Below, one piece after another: positions 18,401 to 25,864 of a stretch of 37,316 bases of DNA (positions are counted from its first letter, which is position 1; each line of letters opens with the position of its first letter). The translations under genes were made by a program, and so were the position numbers. The notes under the pieces were generated by a model. That model was not told where the DNA came from. It worked only from the letters and a program-made list of their open reading frames with translations, and made no database searches. The stretch is from a virus, in the IMG/VR virus record IMGVR_UViG_3300025128_000135, positions 1 through 37,316 of that record. One strand, written 5' to 3'.

Positions 18401-19323
18401 CAAAAGAAATAGCTAGTCCTTTTATTAGTGAATCTATTTGGACAGAGGCAGCAACAGATATACTAGTAAGAGGAGGAAGAACAAGAGAAGGTAGTGTTCT
18501 TTACACAGATCAAACTCCTCCAGGTGAAAAGGTAAGTGCAATTTTAAATCATTTAGTTAAGTCTCAATCTCCCGGTTCTATTGCACAATTCAATAGAATA
18601 GGTTTAGCGATATCTGGAGAAACAGATGATTACGGTAGAAGTTATGAATTAGGTGATGAACTACAAGGATTGGTTGGTTTCAGAGCAATTAAAGTAGACC
18701 CAGAGAGAGCGATTAACTTTAAGATCGCTGACTTTCAAAGAGGTATTCGTAATTCAAGAAGAGAATTTACATCTAAACTATTAAAAGGTGGAGATGTAAG
18801 TCCTAGTGATATTATTGATAGATATAAGATAGCTAATGCTCAAGCCTACAAAGTTAAACAAGAAATGATGAAAGATTATTTTGCAGCGATAAGATTAGGT
18901 GCTGATCAATTTGCTTTGAATAAATCTTTTGATGATCGTGGAGCTAAAAATGAATTGCGTGCTTTAAGATTAGGATCGTTTAAACCTTTAAAGATCAGTG
19001 ATAACATTAAAAGAACTTTTGCAGAAAATGCATTAAAAGCAGGAAAACCAAATCCTTATTTTCCTGCATCTATTTATATAAACAGTATGTTTAATTTCTA
19101 TAATAATGTTCCTTTAGGGTTAGCAACATTACCTGACTTTCCTAACCCCTTTAAAAATATAGAATTACCTGCTAATGATACTTCTTACTTTCAACAAATT
19201 AGTAGTGATCCTTCAACAATAGCTCAAGTAGCAGGATCGACTATTCCTATTGAAAATCCAAATAAACTTGGTACAACTAATAAAGCTAAAATAGACAGCT
19301 TTAATCAAATAGTAAGAAAATGA
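15442..19323 (+). CDS. Large internal virion protein (1293 aa), probable DNA-ejection protein
   Basis: The longest gene of the window. The start follows a TGAGGAGGATAA site in which the stop of the previous gene is embedded. The N-terminal 110 residues contain two hydrophobic segments (GTIQSILAGIASGFIKIPEG and a LVNLGIPGAVAF stretch). A further hydrophobic segment lies near residue 205 (FSGVIGGTGLAI) and one near 880 (RRLVGFGATTTAVPF). Most of the rest is Lys/Glu-rich helix. In short-tailed phages the largest protein between the nozzle and lysis genes is usually the core protein ejected to span the periplasm. I see no lysozyme or transglycosylase motif, so any cell-wall activity is unsupported. 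Confidence 0.65.
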   Translation: MVDFNFDQEPENKVGTIQSILAGIASGFIKIPEGVISLGASLIDLGAGTNNAAKVEAFFDQINPFDEAAEATTAGKITETLVNLGIPGAVAFTKGAQLANAAIKGKKAKKYFALDKKALSPVELREARKLATTFNKKEKAAKYGIAAFGSGMAEGVFVGDVDKVGTFGDMLGGPTKLDRTEDYDPGREILNRIKFGTEGALFSGVIGGTGLAIKKLVQRNKNLARSDEAGDRFLDKFAGKFRARSQKDPEFFRIEREFEGIRAQDVAIAQQTAREITKEIDKMFPFLKTAFNSTTKKERKKLLKELNDVLLSGKPGFDDSRKIVFGGMDKELSQKLFKKLKSLGADTNSIKNIFDQMNTVRGSWEKMFGFIGKNMDEKSFKEFKGVFGEKFKSFLGSNYEIFQNKSIIPWLNYRPTKQLIEKMKTEIIKQAELGGNKITSETAEKYVNEIIKTARLPNKKSLAMGEKRSPAAIFKLPKFLATNSVLNDIDSFGKYKSGYVSLDDLTPAFKESIEELFGKQNNVGLTILGGTERLSLITRNNQYYKALELQSDELVKKAMQPIAEGGEGLSEYQAKKKYKMFFKDEDEALDVFGSDNLKQISFQDQAPDSVLAGITNPLDGLYTTKGMADAVTGATNSLISNDTALGYTLNNFILFPKATSQIAKTILSPLTHVRNFISAGAFAAANGVIPNRKAFVDAYKSLQIPLKGAGQFNDFYNKLLKLGVVNSNVQVGDLRKLFKEIDFLGENINPNNFLAKIQQIGSKAKKVGEDFYTAEDDFWKITTYISERARLDKAYKRFGIKRTADQLDEEAADIVRNNVPNYAYVSDFVKGLRKFPLGNFVSFPAEIMRTGTNIVRRALKEINYEERIGKEVVNPLRNIGIRRLVGFGATTTAVPFAAVEGAKALYNVTDEEMEALRRYVPSWSKNSTLIPIRDKKTNELKYIDFSRTNAYDTLIRPIQTVLNAVQEGRTDEDGIMNDFISGMFESTKEIASPFISESIWTEAATDILVRGGRTREGSVLYTDQTPPGEKVSAILNHLVKSQSPGSIAQFNRIGLAISGETDDYGRSYELGDELQGLVGFRAIKVDPERAINFKIADFQRGIRNSRREFTSKLLKGGDVSPSDIIDRYKIANAQAYKVKQEMMKDYFAAIRLGADQFALNKSFDDRGAKNELRALRLGSFKPLKISDNIKRTFAENALKAGKPNPYFPASIYINSMFNFYNNVPLGLATLPDFPNPFKNIELPANDTSYFQQISSDPSTIAQVAGSTIPIENPNKLGTTNKAKIDSFNQIVRK

Positions 19324-19544
19324 CAATAGAACCTAAAACACAAAGAGAGCATATTATTTCATTACATGGACATATTACAGGAGTTAAAAAGGAGATTAAC
19401 GAGATTAAAAATAATCACCTTAAGCATATGCATGAAGATATTGATAAGTTGGGTGGCAAGATAGACAAAATCTATTGGGTTGTATTATCTACAGTGGGGG
19501 CTGTGGGTTTAATGTTTATAGATACTTTATTGGGGATGTTATGA
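19320..19544 (+). CDS. Putative holin / XhlA-like membrane protein
   Basis: A 74-residue protein. Residues 1-48 form a charged coiled-coil-like helix (EHIISLHGHITGVKKEINEI, then a HMHEDIDKLGGKIDKI segment). Residues 51-73 form a single hydrophobic span (YWVVLSTVGAVGLMFIDTLL). This is the layout of the haemolysin XhlA family and of single-span holins. It overlaps the big virion gene by 4 nt (ATGA) and the endolysin gene by 4 nt (ATGA), so it sits in a lysis cassette. Holin function is inferred from the arrangement. Confidence 0.65.
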   Translation: MTIEPKTQREHIISLHGHITGVKKEINEIKNNHLKHMHEDIDKLGGKIDKIYWVVLSTVGAVGLMFIDTLLGML

Positions 19545-20005
19545 AACTATCAGAAAACTTTACACTATCAGAGATGACTAAATCTCAAACAGCTATTAGA
19601 AAAAATATAGACAACACACCAACAGATGAGCATATTGAAAATTTAAAATATGTTGCTGATAACTTATTACAACCTATCAGAGATCATTTTGGTAAGCCTG
19701 TGACTGTGTCATCTGGATATCGAAGCGTGGATCTTTGTGAAGCCATTGGTTCTTCTTCTAGATCTCAGCATGCTAAAGGAGAAGCTGCTGACTTTGAAAT
19801 AGGTGGAATAGATAATAAAGAACTTGGCCTGTGGATTCGAGATAACATCGAATACGATCAATTAATTTTAGAATTTTATAATGATGGTGATCCTAATTCC
19901 GGGTGGATACATTGTTCAATGGTCAAGGACCGTGAACCGAGGAAGAGTACTTTAAAGGCTATTAAAAATAACGGACAAACTCAATACGTTCCCTGGTCTG
20001 TCTAA
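19541..20005 (+). CDS. Peptidase M15-family endolysin (zinc D-Ala-D-Ala carboxypeptidase-like)
   Basis: The start is taken at ATG 19541 because it forms an ATGA overlap with the holin-like stop; the frame is open further upstream but only inside that gene. The 154-residue product has the M15A layout: FTLSEMTKS near the N-terminus, VTVSSGYRS (55-62), SQHAKGEAADFEI with H77 and D84, and GWIHCSM with H124. H77, D84 and H124 are the expected zinc ligands. The protein should cleave peptide cross-links of host peptidoglycan. No signal peptide or cell-wall binding domain is present, so export would depend on the preceding membrane protein. Confidence 0.85.
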   Translation: MKLSENFTLSEMTKSQTAIRKNIDNTPTDEHIENLKYVADNLLQPIRDHFGKPVTVSSGYRSVDLCEAIGSSSRSQHAKGEAADFEIGGIDNKELGLWIRDNIEYDQLILEFYNDGDPNSGWIHCSMVKDREPRKSTLKAIKNNGQTQYVPWSV

Positions 20006-20517
20006 GTATCTAATTTTCCAAGATTAAGTTCGATAGGAGCACCCTCACCTTCTGGTGATCCAAAGTATGTTCCTAATCTTCTAAATTTATTATACGCTCC
20101 GTCTGTTCCAAAAATATCTACAGCAGCTTTATATAAATCATTTAAACTATTAACATCTTTAGCGTCATTAAAATTAAATTGATCAGTTAAAATTATTTCT
20201 CCTTGATCATTTATTTTAATATTTGCTGAACCTATTGCTGTTCTCATTTGAAAATCTGGATCAAACATTTTTTGTATAAAATTTTTGTTATAATCCATAT
20301 AACCTTTAGGATAATCACCATAGCTCAAAGAATCTTTGCCTTCACCTATTGCTTTTTCTGCTGTTTCTTTCATCACATTTAATTGATCTTTTGTAAAATC
20401 TTCATTAGTTATTAACTCATCTTTACCCATTAAATCTGAAACAAACAATCTCATGTTAGGAGGTAACTTGTTGAAAAGAGTTTTAAGTACGTTTGGTTTT
20501 TCGTCCGTAGTGGCCAT
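20002..20517 (-). CDS. Hypothetical protein at the end of the leftward operon
   Basis: About 171 residues from ATG 20517 (MATTDEKPNVLKTLFNKL). A GTG at 20532 is an alternative start with a weak GGA site, and neither has a good Shine-Dalgarno. It has an acidic helical N-terminal half and a C-terminal half containing IILTDQFNFNDAKDV, AAVDIFGTDGAYNKFRRLG and a GSPEGEGAPIELNLG end. No family is recognised. It overlaps the upstream membrane-protein gene, so it belongs to the helicase operon. Its stop overlaps the endolysin stop by 4 nt on the opposite strand. Confidence 0.6.
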   Translation of the reverse strand: MATTDEKPNVLKTLFNKLPPNMRLFVSDLMGKDELITNEDFTKDQLNVMKETAEKAIGEGKDSLSYGDYPKGYMDYNKNFIQKMFDPDFQMRTAIGSANIKINDQGEIILTDQFNFNDAKDVNSLNDLYKAAVDIFGTDGAYNKFRRLGTYFGSPEGEGAPIELNLGKLDT

Positions 20518-20683
20518 TAAGTATTTTAACACGGATCCAAAGGCAAAAAAAGAGCAAAATCAAACCTGGTTGTATTATTACAAATATAATAATATTAGCT
20601 AATTCGTAGCCCCAACCTGTGAAATCTCCTATAACAACCAATACTTGACAACACCAATCAAAAAATTGATTTACTATATCCAA
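20483..20683 (-). CDS. Small membrane protein, one or two spans
   Basis: A 66-residue protein starting with TTG at 20683, 8 nt after a GAGAGGAG site, and overlapping the helicase stop by 10 nt. Residues 1-20 are moderately hydrophobic (VNQFFDWCCQVLVVIGDFTG). Residues 28-50 form a clear transmembrane span (ANIIIFVIIQPGLILLFFCL), followed by a basic tail (KILNGHYGRKTKRT) expected in the cytoplasm. Similar short hydrophobic proteins with an IFVIIxP motif are common in marine genomes and phages. It could be a second holin or an inhibitor of lysis, but this is unproven. Confidence 0.65.
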   Translation of the reverse strand: MDIVNQFFDWCCQVLVVIGDFTGWGYELANIIIFVIIQPGLILLFFCLWIRVKILNGHYGRKTKRT

Positions 20684-22119
20684 TCTTTTAACTCCTCTCC
20701 CATGATTTCATTAGCTATACTAATTTTATTTCGTAAAGCTTTTACTATTTTTTCATCTACAGTTTTTTCTGTCATCAAGTCTATGTAAGTGACAACATTC
20801 TTTTGACCAATTCTGTGAGCTCTATCTTCTGATTGTAGTCTTTTTTCTAAGTCATAATTGTTAGAATAGTAAATTACTGTGCTTGCAGCAGTTAGTGTGA
20901 TTCCATACCCCCCGGTTTGAGTGTTTCCAACAAAAAACCTTACAGGGCTGTTTTCAGACTGATACAGAGCAATGTTTTTCTGACGTGTGTTTGTATCAAT
21001 TGCACCATAGTATGCTACTGTAGAGTCCTCTCCGTAGGTTTTTTTTAAGGCTTCAACTATCTTTTCTATATCATAGATGTAATTTGCCCAAATAATCGCT
21101 TTTCCGTCTACTTCTTCTAAAACCGACATCAATTCATTAATACGATTACTTTTTACTTCAACCATAGACCCATCATCCATTTTCACATGACCACAAACTA
21201 TTTGCTGCATCCTCATTAATTGTGTCATAGCATTTGTAGTGCTTGTAATTTTACCTTTAGATTCTGCCAAGGCTGTTTGTTTCATCATTGTGTACATTTT
21301 GATTTGTTCATCAGTCAAATCTACAACTCTTTTCGTGTAGGTTTTTTCTGGTAAATCAAGACAATCTTTTTTAAGAACTCTATAAGAAAATTTATCTATG
21401 ATTCCTGTTAACTCATCAAGCCTTCTGTAACTAGATATCAATTGAACTCTACGTCCACCAAAATTTCTTTCAATCATATTGGCGTATCGAGCTCTAAAAG
21501 AATAATAAGAACCATAACCTAGATGATACTCATCTAGAAATTTACATTGAGAATACAAGTCAAGTGGTGACTTGGTAACCGGAGACCCTGTTAAGATTCT
21601 ACGATATTTCGCTAACTCCCCTATTTTTAAAATGTTTTTTGTTCGCTTAGCCGTGGGATTTTTGATTGTCGTAGACTCATCTATTCCTATTAAGCTAGGT
21701 CCTACAGTATTATTCAAAAATTTTTCTGCAAAAGCAACACCTTTTAATGTAGAAAAAGATTCTACATTCATAATTAATATTTTTAATTTGTCATCATTTT
21801 CAAATAAAGTATCTAGTTCATTTTGTTTTCTCTTAGTAATGTTTGCTTCCCATAAAACTTTTGTATATTCAACATGTTCAGCTAAATGAACTGGTATTTC
21901 TATGTCGTGCCAATTTTTATAAACACCTTTAGGAGCTACAATCAAAGCAGTTTTAATACCACCCTTGTCGTATAAAATAGATATGTTATCTACCAATACT
22001 TTAGATTTACCAGTGCCCATTTCCATAAAAAGAGCAAATGTTTTTTTATTCCAGGATGCTTGTAATGCATCTAATTGGTGACTATATGGCTTAGTCTTAA
22101 ACTTATAATGTTCAATCAT
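20674..22119 (-). CDS. SNF2/DEAD-like superfamily II helicase
   Basis: A 481-residue protein from ATG 22119. A longer frame would start at 22155, but that codon lies upstream of the predicted -10 box, so the shorter start is preferred. Motifs in order: KPYSHQLDAL (Q-motif-like), MEMGTGKSKV at 32-41 (Walker A), IDEST at 146-150 (motif II, DEST rather than DEAH), LTGSPVTKSPLD (III), GNTQTGGYGITLTAAST (V), and RLQSEDRAHRIGQKN (VI, arginine finger). This is the SNF2-type ATPase core seen in phage helicases, which remodel or unwind DNA during replication or recombination. It is the first gene of a leftward operon. Confidence 0.85.
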   Translation of the reverse strand: MIEHYKFKTKPYSHQLDALQASWNKKTFALFMEMGTGKSKVLVDNISILYDKGGIKTALIVAPKGVYKNWHDIEIPVHLAEHVEYTKVLWEANITKRKQNELDTLFENDDKLKILIMNVESFSTLKGVAFAEKFLNNTVGPSLIGIDESTTIKNPTAKRTKNILKIGELAKYRRILTGSPVTKSPLDLYSQCKFLDEYHLGYGSYYSFRARYANMIERNFGGRRVQLISSYRRLDELTGIIDKFSYRVLKKDCLDLPEKTYTKRVVDLTDEQIKMYTMMKQTALAESKGKITSTTNAMTQLMRMQQIVCGHVKMDDGSMVEVKSNRINELMSVLEEVDGKAIIWANYIYDIEKIVEALKKTYGEDSTVAYYGAIDTNTRQKNIALYQSENSPVRFFVGNTQTGGYGITLTAASTVIYYSNNYDLEKRLQSEDRAHRIGQKNVVTYIDLMTEKTVDEKIVKALRNKISIANEIMGEELKDWI

Positions 22120-22146
22120 AATTTTTATCTTCTTTCTTACTTGTAA

Positions 22147-22176
22147 TTTATACATGAATGTATATATTTATGTCAA
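22147..22176 (-). promoter_or_regulatory. Predicted sigma70 promoter for the leftward helicase operon
   Basis: On the minus strand a TTGACA (-35, bases 22171-22176) is followed after 18 nt by TATAAA (-10, bases 22147-22152). Transcription would begin near 22140, giving a leader of about 20 nt before the helicase ATG at 22119. The site lies in the only divergent gap of this part of the genome (22120-22188). The match to the consensus is strong and the fit with the shorter helicase start is independent support. Confidence 0.7.
22149..22164. promoter_or_regulatory. Operator-like inverted repeat inside the promoter
   Basis: Perfect 7-bp arms TATACAT and ATGTATA separated by GA overlap the -10 box and spacer of the leftward promoter. 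Such a site would block RNA polymerase if bound by a repressor. On the plus strand a weaker promoter for the rightward genes (TTGTAA at 22141, TATATT at 22163, 16-nt spacer) would be covered too. One candidate binder encoded here is the ribbon-helix-helix protein at 30415. Binding is inference. Confidence 0.45.
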
Positions 22177-22188
22177 GAAAGAAAACAA

Positions 22189-22605
22189 ATGAAAAAAGAA
22201 GTATTTGAATTATACAGAAAAGATAGTTTAAGTAAGTTTTTAGACACGTTAAAAAACGAACCTGAACAAAATTTTGTGTATGTTTTACAACACCCACCGA
22301 CTAATATGAATATATTAAGTGCTGGTGAATTTGGCCAATTAGTTATTTGTTTACCTATGTTGTCTCAAATAGTTTTTAGTTCCTCGCCTTTTATTTTTAA
22401 GATGAGAAAAAATTTAAGAGACTTTAGAAAACAAGACTATATTTTATGTTTAGGTGATCCTGCTATTATTGGATTATCAACAGCCATAGTTAGCGAAACA
22501 ACCAACGGTATGTTTAATCTATTGAAATGGGATAAAAGAGAATATAAATATTATCCTTTATCAATTGATTTGTATCAGAAAGATGATAACATAGCCGTAG
22601 ATTAA
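22189..22605 (+). CDS. Conserved hypothetical protein, first gene of the rightward replication module
   Basis: A 138-residue protein with an N-terminal helix, then NFVYVLQHPPTNMNILSAGE, an LVICLPMLSQIVFSSSPF segment, DYILCLGDPAIIGLSTAIVS, NGMFNLLKWDKREYKYYPLS and an acidic end. The LCLGDP-x3-GL-x-TAI and LKWDK-x3-YYP motifs recur in replication regions of marine phages, in proteins of unknown function. A purine-rich tract (AAGAAAGAAAAC) precedes the start. It is the first gene to the right of the divergent promoter region. Confidence 0.7.
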   Translation: MKKEVFELYRKDSLSKFLDTLKNEPEQNFVYVLQHPPTNMNILSAGEFGQLVICLPMLSQIVFSSSPFIFKMRKNLRDFRKQDYILCLGDPAIIGLSTAIVSETTNGMFNLLKWDKREYKYYPLSIDLYQKDDNIAVD

Positions 22606-22636
22606 TAACCTAAAAGAAAGAATAAAGAGGTAAAAA

Positions 22637-23200
22637 ATGAACGATCAAAACACAATTAACTTTGAGGAAGACCAACAAAAGATAATTGAAAAAACTAATT
22701 TAGATATATTATCTGAACAGTGTTTCAAACTTCTATCTATAGAAAAAGATATAGAAGATTTAGAAAATAAAATTAAAAAGAAAAAACAGGAACACGATAA
22801 AATTAGTTCTGAAATAATTCCAGACATACTTGCTGAGCAAGGTATCACATCATTAAAATTATCTGACGGATCATCAATTGAAATCAGAAAAGTATTTAGC
22901 TGCACTATTCCCAAAGATGCAAATAAAAGGGAAGCATGCTATGAATGGCTTCGCCAAAACGATCTCGGTGACATTGTTAAAAACAGTGTTAGTGTAGATT
23001 TCGGTAAAGGTGAGGATAACAGAGCCAAAGATTTTTTTGGTTCTGCAGTGGATCAAGGTTTTGAACCAACTCAGTCTACAAAGGTTGAGAGTTCTACTTT
23101 GAGAGCACTTTATAGAGAGCGTGTTGAGGCCGGCCTCGACATGCCCTCTGATCTTTTTCATACATTTGTAAAAGATCAAACTAAAATTAGTCGGAAATAA
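22637..23200 (+). CDS. Conserved hypothetical protein next to a putative SSB, with coiled coil
   Basis: A 187-residue protein. Residues ~30-60 form a Lys/Glu coiled coil (IEKDIEDLENKIKKKKQEHD). Residues 65-187 are folded and contain IPDILAEQGITSLKLSDGSS, EWLRQNDLGDIVKNSVSV, a SSTLRALYRERVEAGLDMPS motif and LFHTFV. Proteins with the same order of motifs (an xWLxxNGxGDxIKN-like segment and a TLxAxxREQxExGxxxP segment) are common beside single-strand binding proteins in marine phages; their role is not known to me. It lies 14 nt before the next gene. It may be an accessory recombination or replication protein. Confidence 0.65.
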   Translation: MNDQNTINFEEDQQKIIEKTNLDILSEQCFKLLSIEKDIEDLENKIKKKKQEHDKISSEIIPDILAEQGITSLKLSDGSSIEIRKVFSCTIPKDANKREACYEWLRQNDLGDIVKNSVSVDFGKGEDNRAKDFFGSAVDQGFEPTQSTKVESSTLRALYRERVEAGLDMPSDLFHTFVKDQTKISRK

Positions 23201-23214
23201 TAGGAGAACGAAAA

Positions 23215-24003
23215 ATGAATGACGAAACGAAAACAAAGATGACTGAAAAAAGCAAGACGGAAGTACTACCAATGTCTTTCTTTGAGCAAGACGCTCAAAG
23301 TGGGTTTGATAATATGTCATCAGATGACTATGCCTTACCCTTTTTAAGAATATTGGGTCAACTATCACCACAATGTAACAAGCGTGATGCTAAGTATGTA
23401 GAAGGTGCCGAAGCTGGTATGATCTTTAATACTGTTACTAGTGAACTTTACGATGGTGAAAAAGGCATCAACTTATTACCTTGTTATTACAAAAGGGAGT
23501 TCGTTGAGTGGACCGATAGAGGTGAAGGAACTGCTGCACCTGTAGCAATACATCCTGTTAGTAGTCCTATTATAGGAACTGCAAAAAGAGACGCAACTTT
23601 CAAGGATAGATTACCAAGTGGTAACTATTTAGAAAACACAGCATCTTACTTTGTAACTATAATTAAGGATGACGGATCTGGTGAGACAGCCTTAATTACT
23701 ATGAAATCTACACAACTTAAAACAAGTAGAACATGGAACTCCATGATGAATAGTATTAAGATAAAAGGTTCTAACGGACATTTCACACCACCACCTTTTA
23801 GTCATATCTACAATCTTAAAACAGTACCACAATCAAACGATAAAGGAACTTGGTTTGGTTGGAGTATATCCAAAGTGGGTCCTGTTCAAGATAGAGAGAT
23901 CTATGAACAAGCAAAAGCTTTTGCAGAAAGCATAAGTAAAGGTGATGTGCAAACTAGTCATGGTGAAGAAGAGAAGACTAAGTCAGAAGCGACTAACTAT
24001 TAA
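23215..24003 (+). CDS. Putative single-stranded DNA-binding protein (phage replication)
   Basis: A 262-residue protein. After a disordered start, residues 38-250 contain DDYALPFLRILGQLSPQCNK, the LLPCYYKREFVEWTDRG strand pair, SYFVTIIKDDGSGETALITM, a RTWNSMMNSIKIKG segment, and GTWFGWSISKVGPV. This is the pattern of a phage protein usually placed beside primase and helicase genes and often assigned as an SSB-like protein. The C-terminal tail is charged and disordered (GEEEKTKSEATNY), as in many SSB-like proteins. A TAGGAGAACG site precedes the start, and a strong terminator follows. The SSB role is inferred rather than shown by a clear OB-fold motif. Confidence 0.5.
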   Translation: MNDETKTKMTEKSKTEVLPMSFFEQDAQSGFDNMSSDDYALPFLRILGQLSPQCNKRDAKYVEGAEAGMIFNTVTSELYDGEKGINLLPCYYKREFVEWTDRGEGTAAPVAIHPVSSPIIGTAKRDATFKDRLPSGNYLENTASYFVTIIKDDGSGETALITMKSTQLKTSRTWNSMMNSIKIKGSNGHFTPPPFSHIYNLKTVPQSNDKGTWFGWSISKVGPVQDREIYEQAKAFAESISKGDVQTSHGEEEKTKSEATNY

Positions 24004-24010
24004 TCTATAA

Positions 24011-24033
24011 GGGGGCTTCGGCCCCCTTTTTTT
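24011..24033 (+). terminator. Rho-independent terminator
   Basis: A perfect GGGGGC / GCCCCC stem (24011-24016 and 24021-24026) closed by the stable tetraloop TTCG is followed by seven T residues. Two flanking A-T pairs can extend it. It lies 8 nt after the stop of the putative SSB gene and ends the first rightward unit, although the next gene starts only 14 nt further on. Confidence 0.9.
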
Positions 24034-24046
24034 ACAAGGAAAATTT

Positions 24047-24253
24047 ATGTTTAGAGTTAAAAGATATTACAAAGGACAATTAATTAGACAAAATAAAACA
24101 CCATTGTATCCAAAAGAATTAATGAATTTAGATGAAAAAGATGAGTATCAGTCTTGGAATATAACAAAAGATGAAAAGGGTAGAACAATAGAAGCAACTT
24201 ACACACCAACTATTTGGAGGATAGTAGTAGAAAATATTGAGGATGAAAAATAA
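24047..24253 (+). CDS. Small hypothetical protein
   Basis: A 68-residue protein that starts MFRVKRYYKGQLIRQNKTPL and ends in a strand-rich RTIEATYTPTIWRIVVENI followed by an acidic tail. An AAGGAAAAT site precedes the ATG at good spacing. It lies directly after the terminator and before a tiny membrane protein and the primase, and its 3' end overlaps the next gene by 11 nt. No family is recognised. Confidence 0.65.
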   Translation: MFRVKRYYKGQLIRQNKTPLYPKELMNLDEKDEYQSWNITKDEKGRTIEATYTPTIWRIVVENIEDEK

Positions 24254-24353
24254 ATTAAAAAAAATATTTATTAAATACGAATTTGAAATCTGGAGTTTGT
24301 ATTTTTGGTTGTTAACTTTTTTAATGCTTCTATTTGTGTGGCTAACAGTATGA
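24243..24353 (+). CDS. Tiny single-span membrane protein
   Basis: A 36-residue protein starting at ATG 24243 and ending at TGA 24351-24353. The first 12 residues are basic (MKNKLKKIFIKY). Residues 17-36 are a hydrophobic span (WSLYFWLLTFLMLLFVWLTV). The stop forms an ATGA overlap with the primase start, the commonest junction in this genome. A GAGG lies directly before the start, closer than usual. Its size and hydrophobicity resemble small phage membrane peptides of unknown role. Confidence 0.5.
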   Translation: MKNKLKKIFIKYEFEIWSLYFWLLTFLMLLFVWLTV

Positions 24354-25864
24354 GATTTAAAGAAATATTCCAGGGTATGCAAGGTGCATACGGACAATAT
24401 GTTATTGGTGAACAAGCCATAAATGGTAATAAGCAAGAAGGTAAAGCCTTTATAAAAAGAAAACCTGTAACAGATGATTTATGGCAAGATCATTTAGACG
24501 GTAAAGATCCTGCCTTAGGTATCATACCTATTAATGAAGAGAACAAATGTAAATGGGGTTGTATTGATGTAGATAAATACAATCTAGATCATAAAAAAAT
24601 AATTGAAACTATTAGAAAGAATAACTTACCTTTAATACTATTTAGATCAAAGTCCGGGGGAGCACATATATTTTTATTTTGTAAGACATTTATTTCAGCA
24701 GCTCTCATGCAATCTAAATTAAAAGAAATCGCTGAACTACTAGGTTACATGGATTGTGAGATCTTTCCTAAACAAACAGAAGTTCTTGTAGAACGTGGTG
24801 ATACAGGAAACTTTTTAAACTTACCTTACCACAACCAAATGAAGGGATTAAGATATGCTTTTAACGATAATGGCACCGCTGCTACACTTGAAGAATTTTT
24901 TGAGCTCTATGATATCTATGCTCAAGAAGAAATTGGTATCGATGAAATTAAAATTGAAAAACCAAAACAAGAAGAAGTCTTCAAAGACGGACCACCTTGT
25001 TTAAATAAATTAGCCAATGAAGGATTTGGTGAGGGTGGTAGAAACAACGCTTTGTTTAACATAGCCATGTTTTACAAACAGGCTGAACCAGATAAGTGGG
25101 AGGATTTAGTTGAGGACGCTAATATTAATTACATGAACCCACCTTTAAGATCTAGTGAAGTTCAACAACTTCTTAAATCAATAGGTAAAAAGGGTTATGA
25201 TAAATATAGATGTAAGCAAGCTCCAATTAATTCTGTTTGTAATTCTAGTTTATGTAGACTTAAAAAATTTGGCGTAGGTTTTGATGAGGAAGAGATGCCA
25301 CCGTTAAATGATTTAACAAAGATTACTTCAGATCCTCCACAATGGTTTTTAAATGTGGACGGAAAGAGATTAAAATTCACAACAGAACAATTGCATAGTG
25401 CTCACATGTTTTCTATAGCATGCATGGCTCAAGCAAGTTTAATAGTGCCTATACCTAAGTCAACTGATTGGAGAACTTTATTGAAAGAATTAATGAAGTC
25501 TATTCAAGAAATAGAACCTATGGAGTCTTTGAGTGCTGTTAATCAATTAGAAAATTTATTGTATGAGTTTACTGTTAACAGAGCACAAGCAAGAACAAAA
25601 GAAGATATACTGAATAAAACACCATGGACCGATGACGGTTATACTTATTTTAAAATGGATGATTTTTATAATTGGTCAAAGAAAAACAATTGGGAACTCG
25701 ATAAAACAAAGACAGGAAATTTAATGATGGAATTATCTTGTTATGAAGGTGAGATTAGAAGTTTAGAAATAAAAGGAACCAATCCTAGAATAACTAAAAT
25801 AAAATCTTTAAAAGTTATAAAGCAAACAGTAAGTGATAGACCATATAAAGAAACAAATTACTAA
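24350..25864 (+). CDS. Archaeo-eukaryotic primase-type DNA primase (TOTE/AEP-like) with PriCT-like C-terminus
   Basis: A 504-residue protein. ATG 24350 is chosen because it overlaps the upstream stop (ATGA) and begins with the conserved MRFKEIFQGMQGAYGQYV. An in-frame extension to 24305 lies inside the upstream gene. Catalytic features of the AEP fold are visible: WGCIDVDKY with D73 and D75, SKSGGAHIFLF with H106, then CEIFPKQTEV and NLPYHNQMKG. Residues ~215-305 form a helical region with GGRNNALFNIAMFYK and a cysteine cluster (C288, C297, C302) suited to bind zinc. It should make primers for the DNA polymerase at 27550. It replaces the DnaG/T7 gp4-type primase of most podoviruses. Confidence 0.8.
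   Translation: MRFKEIFQGMQGAYGQYVIGEQAINGNKQEGKAFIKRKPVTDDLWQDHLDGKDPALGIIPINEENKCKWGCIDVDKYNLDHKKIIETIRKNNLPLILFRSKSGGAHIFLFCKTFISAALMQSKLKEIAELLGYMDCEIFPKQTEVLVERGDTGNFLNLPYHNQMKGLRYAFNDNGTAATLEEFFELYDIYAQEEIGIDEIKIEKPKQEEVFKDGPPCLNKLANEGFGEGGRNNALFNIAMFYKQAEPDKWEDLVEDANINYMNPPLRSSEVQQLLKSIGKKGYDKYRCKQAPINSVCNSSLCRLKKFGVGFDEEEMPPLNDLTKITSDPPQWFLNVDGKRLKFTTEQLHSAHMFSIACMAQASLIVPIPKSTDWRTLLKELMKSIQEIEPMESLSAVNQLENLLYEFTVNRAQARTKEDILNKTPWTDDGYTYFKMDDFYNWSKKNNWELDKTKTGNLMMELSCYEGEIRSLEIKGTNPRITKIKSLKVIKQTVSDRPYKETNY

Noticed and set aside
22874-23371. A 165-codon minus frame opposite the two genes before the SSB-like gene
   Set aside because: It crosses two well-supported + genes and their junction. 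Its Phe/Ser/Cys-rich product is typical of antisense shadow in AT-rich DNA.
24128-24436. A 102-codon minus frame across the primase start
   Set aside because: It is Phe/Ile/Tyr/Asn-rich and opposite the junction of three + genes with coupled starts.
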